Below are positions 5,529 to 7,031 of a stretch of 7,031 nucleotides of DNA, one piece after another. The notes below the pieces were generated by a model, which did not search any database, was not told the DNA's origin, and was given only the letters and a program-made list of their open reading frames with translations. Every line of letters begins with the position of its first letter. Within the stretch, counting starts at the first letter, position 1. This DNA comes from an uncultured Clostridia bacterium (lineage in GTDB: Bacteria; Bacillota; Clostridia; Christensenellales; UBA1242), in assembly GCA_947626175.1 (NCBI GenBank), contig CANQRE010000042.1, positions 1 through 7,031 on the forward strand, written 5' to 3'. Made by a program: the position numbers and the translations under genes.

Positions 5529-5588
5529 TGATATTATTTAAATTTAATTTTAATCTATCAACTATAGATAAAGATACTAATAAGATAG
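5529..5588. other. AT-rich tract before the direct repeats
   Basis: Sixty bases with very few G or C, including ATCTAT (5553-5558) and ATAGAT (5564-5569) as an inverted repeat. Together with the adjacent direct repeats and DnaA box it resembles a DNA unwinding region. It must also hold the promoter for the downstream integrase region, but no convincing -35/-10 pair was found. Confidence 0.35.
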
Positions 5589-5633
5589 ACCCCGCACCAG
5601 AATGCGCCCTTACCCCGCATGAGAATGCGCCCT
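5589..5633 (+). repeat. Two 22-bp direct repeats with nic-like core (candidate oriT or iterons)
   Basis: Copies at 5589-5610 and 5612-5633 differ at two central positions (20 of 22 identical, period 23). Each starts ACCCCGCA and ends AGAATGCGCCCT. In the second, CGCAT and ATGCG pair around a GAGA tetraloop (5616-5629); in the first, CGCA and TGCG pair. The TGCGCCCT core, followed by TAC in the first copy, resembles the nic region I know for the RSF1010/pIP501 (MOBQ) group (AAGTGCGCCCT). An origin of transfer is therefore possible, and so are replication iterons. No relaxase gene is visible in the window. Confidence 0.45.
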
Positions 5634-5641
5634 GTGGATAA
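5633..5641 (-). other. Perfect DnaA box TTATCCACA
   Basis: TGTGGATAA on the plus strand is the reverse complement of the consensus DnaA box TTATCCACA. It abuts the second 22-bp direct repeat and lies beside an AT-rich tract. A 9-mer alone can occur by chance, but its position is suggestive of a replication origin. Confidence 0.4.
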
Positions 5642-5672
5642 TTCAAGCTTATTTTTTATCGTTGGAGGTGAT

Positions 5673-5847
5673 ATGGACTATATAAAAAACTCTTGAAGAA
5701 TTAGGACGGGCCGGAAAGTTTATTTATGAAAATTCTATAAAACTTTCAGGTTTCCTAGATGGGCAAAATGCCAGATTTGAATTACAAAGGGAAAAATTTG
5801 TTGTTATAAGCTCCAATTCTAACTTTAAAAGGAATGAATTGGAAGAA
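5673..5847 (+). pseudogene. Frameshifted 5' segment joined to the integrase frame
   Basis: The best ribosome site of the region (GGAGGTGAT) precedes an ATG at 5673, but that frame stops after seven codons (MDYIKNS). Removing one A from the run at 5684-5689 would give MDYIKTLEELGRAGKF and remain open through ISSNSNFKRNELEE straight into the integrase start. The continuation is protein-like and has no other start with a good ribosome site. Either the integrase carries an extra 58-residue N-terminal segment now cut off by a frameshift, or this is a sequencing error, or a separate small gene has fused. I do not recognise the segment. Confidence 0.5.
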
Positions 5848-6798
5848 ATGAAAGTAAAAAATATTAGAAAACGAAGTGATGGACGATATGAAGGCCGCAT
5901 CTCGATTGATGGAAAAAGGTTTAGTGTGTTTGACACATCATTGAAAAAATGTCAAAAAAAATTGTCCGCACTGAAAAAGGATAAAGCTTTATGCCAAACT
6001 GTTCCAAACGACATGGAATTTATTGATTTTGTTAATTTTTGGTTTACAAACTTTAAAAAACCTTCACTAAAAGAAACAACTCAAAAATTTTATAGAAATG
6101 CGATAGATGTGCATTTAACAAAAATTAAAGGCAAGATTTCATCAATAACAACCATAATGCTACAGGACTTTTTAAACTCTCTTGGACCAAGCAGAACAAA
6201 AGCCGTTGTATACATGGTTTTAAAGCAAGTTTTTAAAAAAGCACTTGAACTTGAATATATAAAAAAGAATCCTGCCTTATATATTACAAAAGGCAAAATT
6301 GTTACATCCCACCCTACACCATACACTCTGGAAGAGCAAAAGCGGATTTTGGATAATATTACAGACACAAAGTTTAGCACTTTAATGCTTACATACCTTT
6401 TGACAGGAATAAGAAGGAATGAAGCTTTGCAGCTGAAAAAAAGCGATGTTTTAGATGGTTACTTACATGTGAAAGGAACAAAAACAGAAAACGCTGACCG
6501 ATATGTAAACATATCCAACAAGCTGAAAGAAAAATTGTTAAGTTTAAAAGATGACAGGTTGTTTCAATATAACGAACGCAACATAAAAAAAATGTTTGCT
6601 GCATTTTGTTTGAAAGCCGGGATTACCGGTTCGCCGCACAAGCTAAGACACACATTTGCTACAAATCTTTATTATTTAGGTGTTCCTGATAAACAAAGAC
6701 AAGCACTTTTAGGTCATGCAAGCACACAAATCACAAATGATATTTGGACCCCACTATTACAAAGGAAAAGCTCATCAATTTGTATGGAGAATTTTTGA
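5848..6798 (+). CDS. int: Tyrosine recombinase / integrase, probably defective
   Basis: Site-specific recombinase expected to integrate and excise the element at tRNA-Lys. Numbered from the ATG at 5848 (a TTG at 5839 is in frame), residues about 1-45 form the AP2-like arm-DNA-binding domain (RKRSDGRYEGRISIDGKRF), about 55-145 the SAM-like core-binding domain, and about 160 onward the catalytic domain. Visible active-site residues are Arg189 (TGIRRNEAL), Lys212 (VKGTKTENADR), His264 and Arg267 (HKLRHTF), and His290 (LLGHAS). The motif that should read DIYTH reads DIWTP: codon 6745-6747 is TGG in place of the nucleophilic Tyr, and the frame then diverges. The usual tail (HYYKGKAHQF) continues in the next frame from 6752 to a stop at 6865. 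The annotated end at 6798 is therefore likely false. The protein, as read, should be catalytically dead. Confidence 0.85.
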   Translation: MKVKNIRKRSDGRYEGRISIDGKRFSVFDTSLKKCQKKLSALKKDKALCQTVPNDMEFIDFVNFWFTNFKKPSLKETTQKFYRNAIDVHLTKIKGKISSITTIMLQDFLNSLGPSRTKAVVYMVLKQVFKKALELEYIKKNPALYITKGKIVTSHPTPYTLEEQKRILDNITDTKFSTLMLTYLLTGIRRNEALQLKKSDVLDGYLHVKGTKTENADRYVNISNKLKEKLLSLKDDRLFQYNERNIKKMFAAFCLKAGITGSPHKLRHTFATNLYYLGVPDKQRQALLGHASTQITNDIWTPLLQRKSSSICMENF

Positions 6799-6865
6799 CC
6801 CCATTTTTGACCCCACATATGGAATGATCACCATGAAAATTTTAAAAAGAAAAGACCATATCTAG
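6752..6865 (+). pseudogene. Out-of-frame C-terminal tail of the integrase
   Basis: Reading from 6752 gives HYYKGKAHQFVWRIFDPIFD and continues to a TAG at 6863-6865. This is the kind of sequence that follows the catalytic Tyr in integrases of this group. One C too many in the run at 6749-6752 separates it from the main frame. With one base removed here and one at 5684-5689, the frame from 5673 to 6865 would code 396 residues, a usual size for such integrases. Confidence 0.6.
6792..6815 (+). repeat. Tandem 12-bp repeat TTTTTGACCCCA (x2), candidate integrase arm sites
   Basis: Two exact copies abut at 6792-6803 and 6804-6815. A related GGACCCCAC lies at 6746-6754, right at the damaged active-site codon. 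In the restored frame the tandem copies encode FDP-containing tetrapeptides. Directly repeated short motifs between an integrase 3' end and its attachment site are typical positions for arm-type binding sites of the N-terminal domain. This role is inferred. Confidence 0.45.
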
Positions 6866-6883
6866 TATTCAGACATGGCCTTT
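6851..6883 (-). terminator. Intrinsic terminator downstream of tRNA-Lys
   Basis: On the minus strand, 13 bases at 6883-6871 (AAAGGCCATGTCT) pair fully with 6863-6851 (AGATATGGTCTTT), counting two G-U pairs, around a 7-nt loop. A T-rich run (TCTTTTT) follows at once. The same repeat read on the plus strand has A-C mismatches and no U-tract, so it works best leftward, ending tRNA-Lys transcription. It overlaps the restored integrase stop at 6863-6865. Confidence 0.7.
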
Positions 6884-6893
6884 GCACAAAATT

Positions 6894-6940
6894 TGGTGGC
6901 CCACCCGGGGCTCGAACCCGGGACCCCTTGATTAAAAGTC
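6894..6940. other. Probable attachment site (element-host junction) in the tRNA 3' half
   Basis: Tyrosine integrases commonly use the 3' half of a tRNA gene as attB and place their own gene beside it, which is the arrangement here. The exact core cannot be set, because the second copy of the repeat is not in this window. No other copy of the tRNA 3' end was found at 1-6890. Confidence 0.5.
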
Positions 6941-6969
6941 AAGTGCTCTACCGACTGAGCTAGTGGACC
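6894..6969 (-). tRNA. tRNA-Lys (anticodon UUU)
   Basis: The minus strand folds as a complete 76-nt cloverleaf. The acceptor GGTCCAC pairs with GTGGGCC with one G-U pair. The anticodon stem CTTGA/TCAAG encloses the loop CTTTTAA with anticodon TTT at 6936-6934. The T arm is CCGGG-TTCGAGC-CCCGG. Discriminator A and an encoded CCA end at 6894. It reads Lys codons AAA and AAG. The intact 3' end facing the integrase gene fits an integration event that rebuilt the tRNA end. Confidence 0.97.
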
Positions 6970-7031
6970 ACGGAGCGACCTGCGCTCATACTCAAATTGC
7001 TTGACGCAATTGTTCGGGGATTCGCTAGGTT
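6970..7031. other. Host DNA upstream of tRNA-Lys, no gene seen
   Basis: Two short inverted repeats are present: GAGCG/CGCTC at 6973-6987 and AATTGC/GCAATT at 6995-7011. No full tRNA or convincing coding frame fits. The tRNA promoter is expected here but no clear hexamer pair was found. Confidence 0.4.

Noticed and set aside
5589..5633. Direct repeats as a CRISPR fragment.
   Set aside because: Only two 22-bp copies with a 1-bp gap and no spacers.
5684..5690. A AAA AAC slippery heptamer in phase before the 7-codon ORF stop, suggesting programmed -1 frameshifting into the integrase.
   Set aside because: A -1 shift enters a frame that stops at TAG 5700-5702; the integrase frame needs +1. The heptamer does not explain the arrangement.
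5724..6604. Minus-strand ORFs antisense to the integrase and a plus-strand ORF at 4293-4502.
   Set aside because: Shadows of genes with clear family motifs or tight coupling on the other strand.

Overview
The window is AT-rich DNA with strong AGGAGG-type ribosome binding sites, ATG starts and TGA used as a stop. This suggests a low-GC Gram-positive bacterium (Firmicutes/Bacillota, perhaps a gut Clostridia-like lineage); the assignment is an inference from composition and gene families. The content looks like one end of an integrative mobile element inserted at the 3' end of a host tRNA-Lys(UUU) gene. That tRNA lies at the right edge (6894-6969, minus strand). The other end of the element is beyond position 1.

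Right arm (about 5500-6894). A tyrosine recombinase (integrase) runs rightward toward the tRNA. It appears damaged: there is an apparent one-base frameshift upstream (A-run at 5684-5689), the expected catalytic Tyr codon is TGG (Trp), and there is another one-base frameshift immediately after it (C-run at 6749-6752). Correcting both would give a reading frame of about 396 codons from 5673 to 6865. Before the integrase is a short non-coding region (5499-5672) with an alternating CG hairpin, an AT-rich tract, two 22-bp direct repeats that each contain a TGCGCCCT core like MOBQ-type nic sites, and a perfect DnaA box.

Control region (4581-5498). Two tandem XRE-family repressors have divergent DNA-binding heads but nearly identical C-terminal halves, including 75-nt and 57-nt stretches identical at the DNA level. 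They face a leftward operon across an intergenic region with a near-consensus leftward promoter (TTGACA, 17 bp, CATAAT), a 12-bp perfect inverted repeat over its -10, and four operator-like repeats.

Leftward operon (4580 to before 1). It starts with a 38-codon ORF, a 68-aa unknown protein, and a 235-aa winged-helix protein resembling replication initiators of plasmids and mobile elements, all tightly coupled. After a hairpin-rich leader it changes to membrane and surface genes: a 63-aa single-span protein, a 426-aa anchored extracellular protein, a 523-aa protein with two spans, an InlB-type repeat and six BspA-like leucine-rich repeats, and a truncated membrane-anchored protein at the window edge. 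The likely reading is a replicating and possibly mobilizable integrative element (or phage-like element) with an uncharacterised cell-surface module. No relaxase, coupling protein, capsid, terminase or secretion ATPase is visible here, so its transfer mode is undecided.
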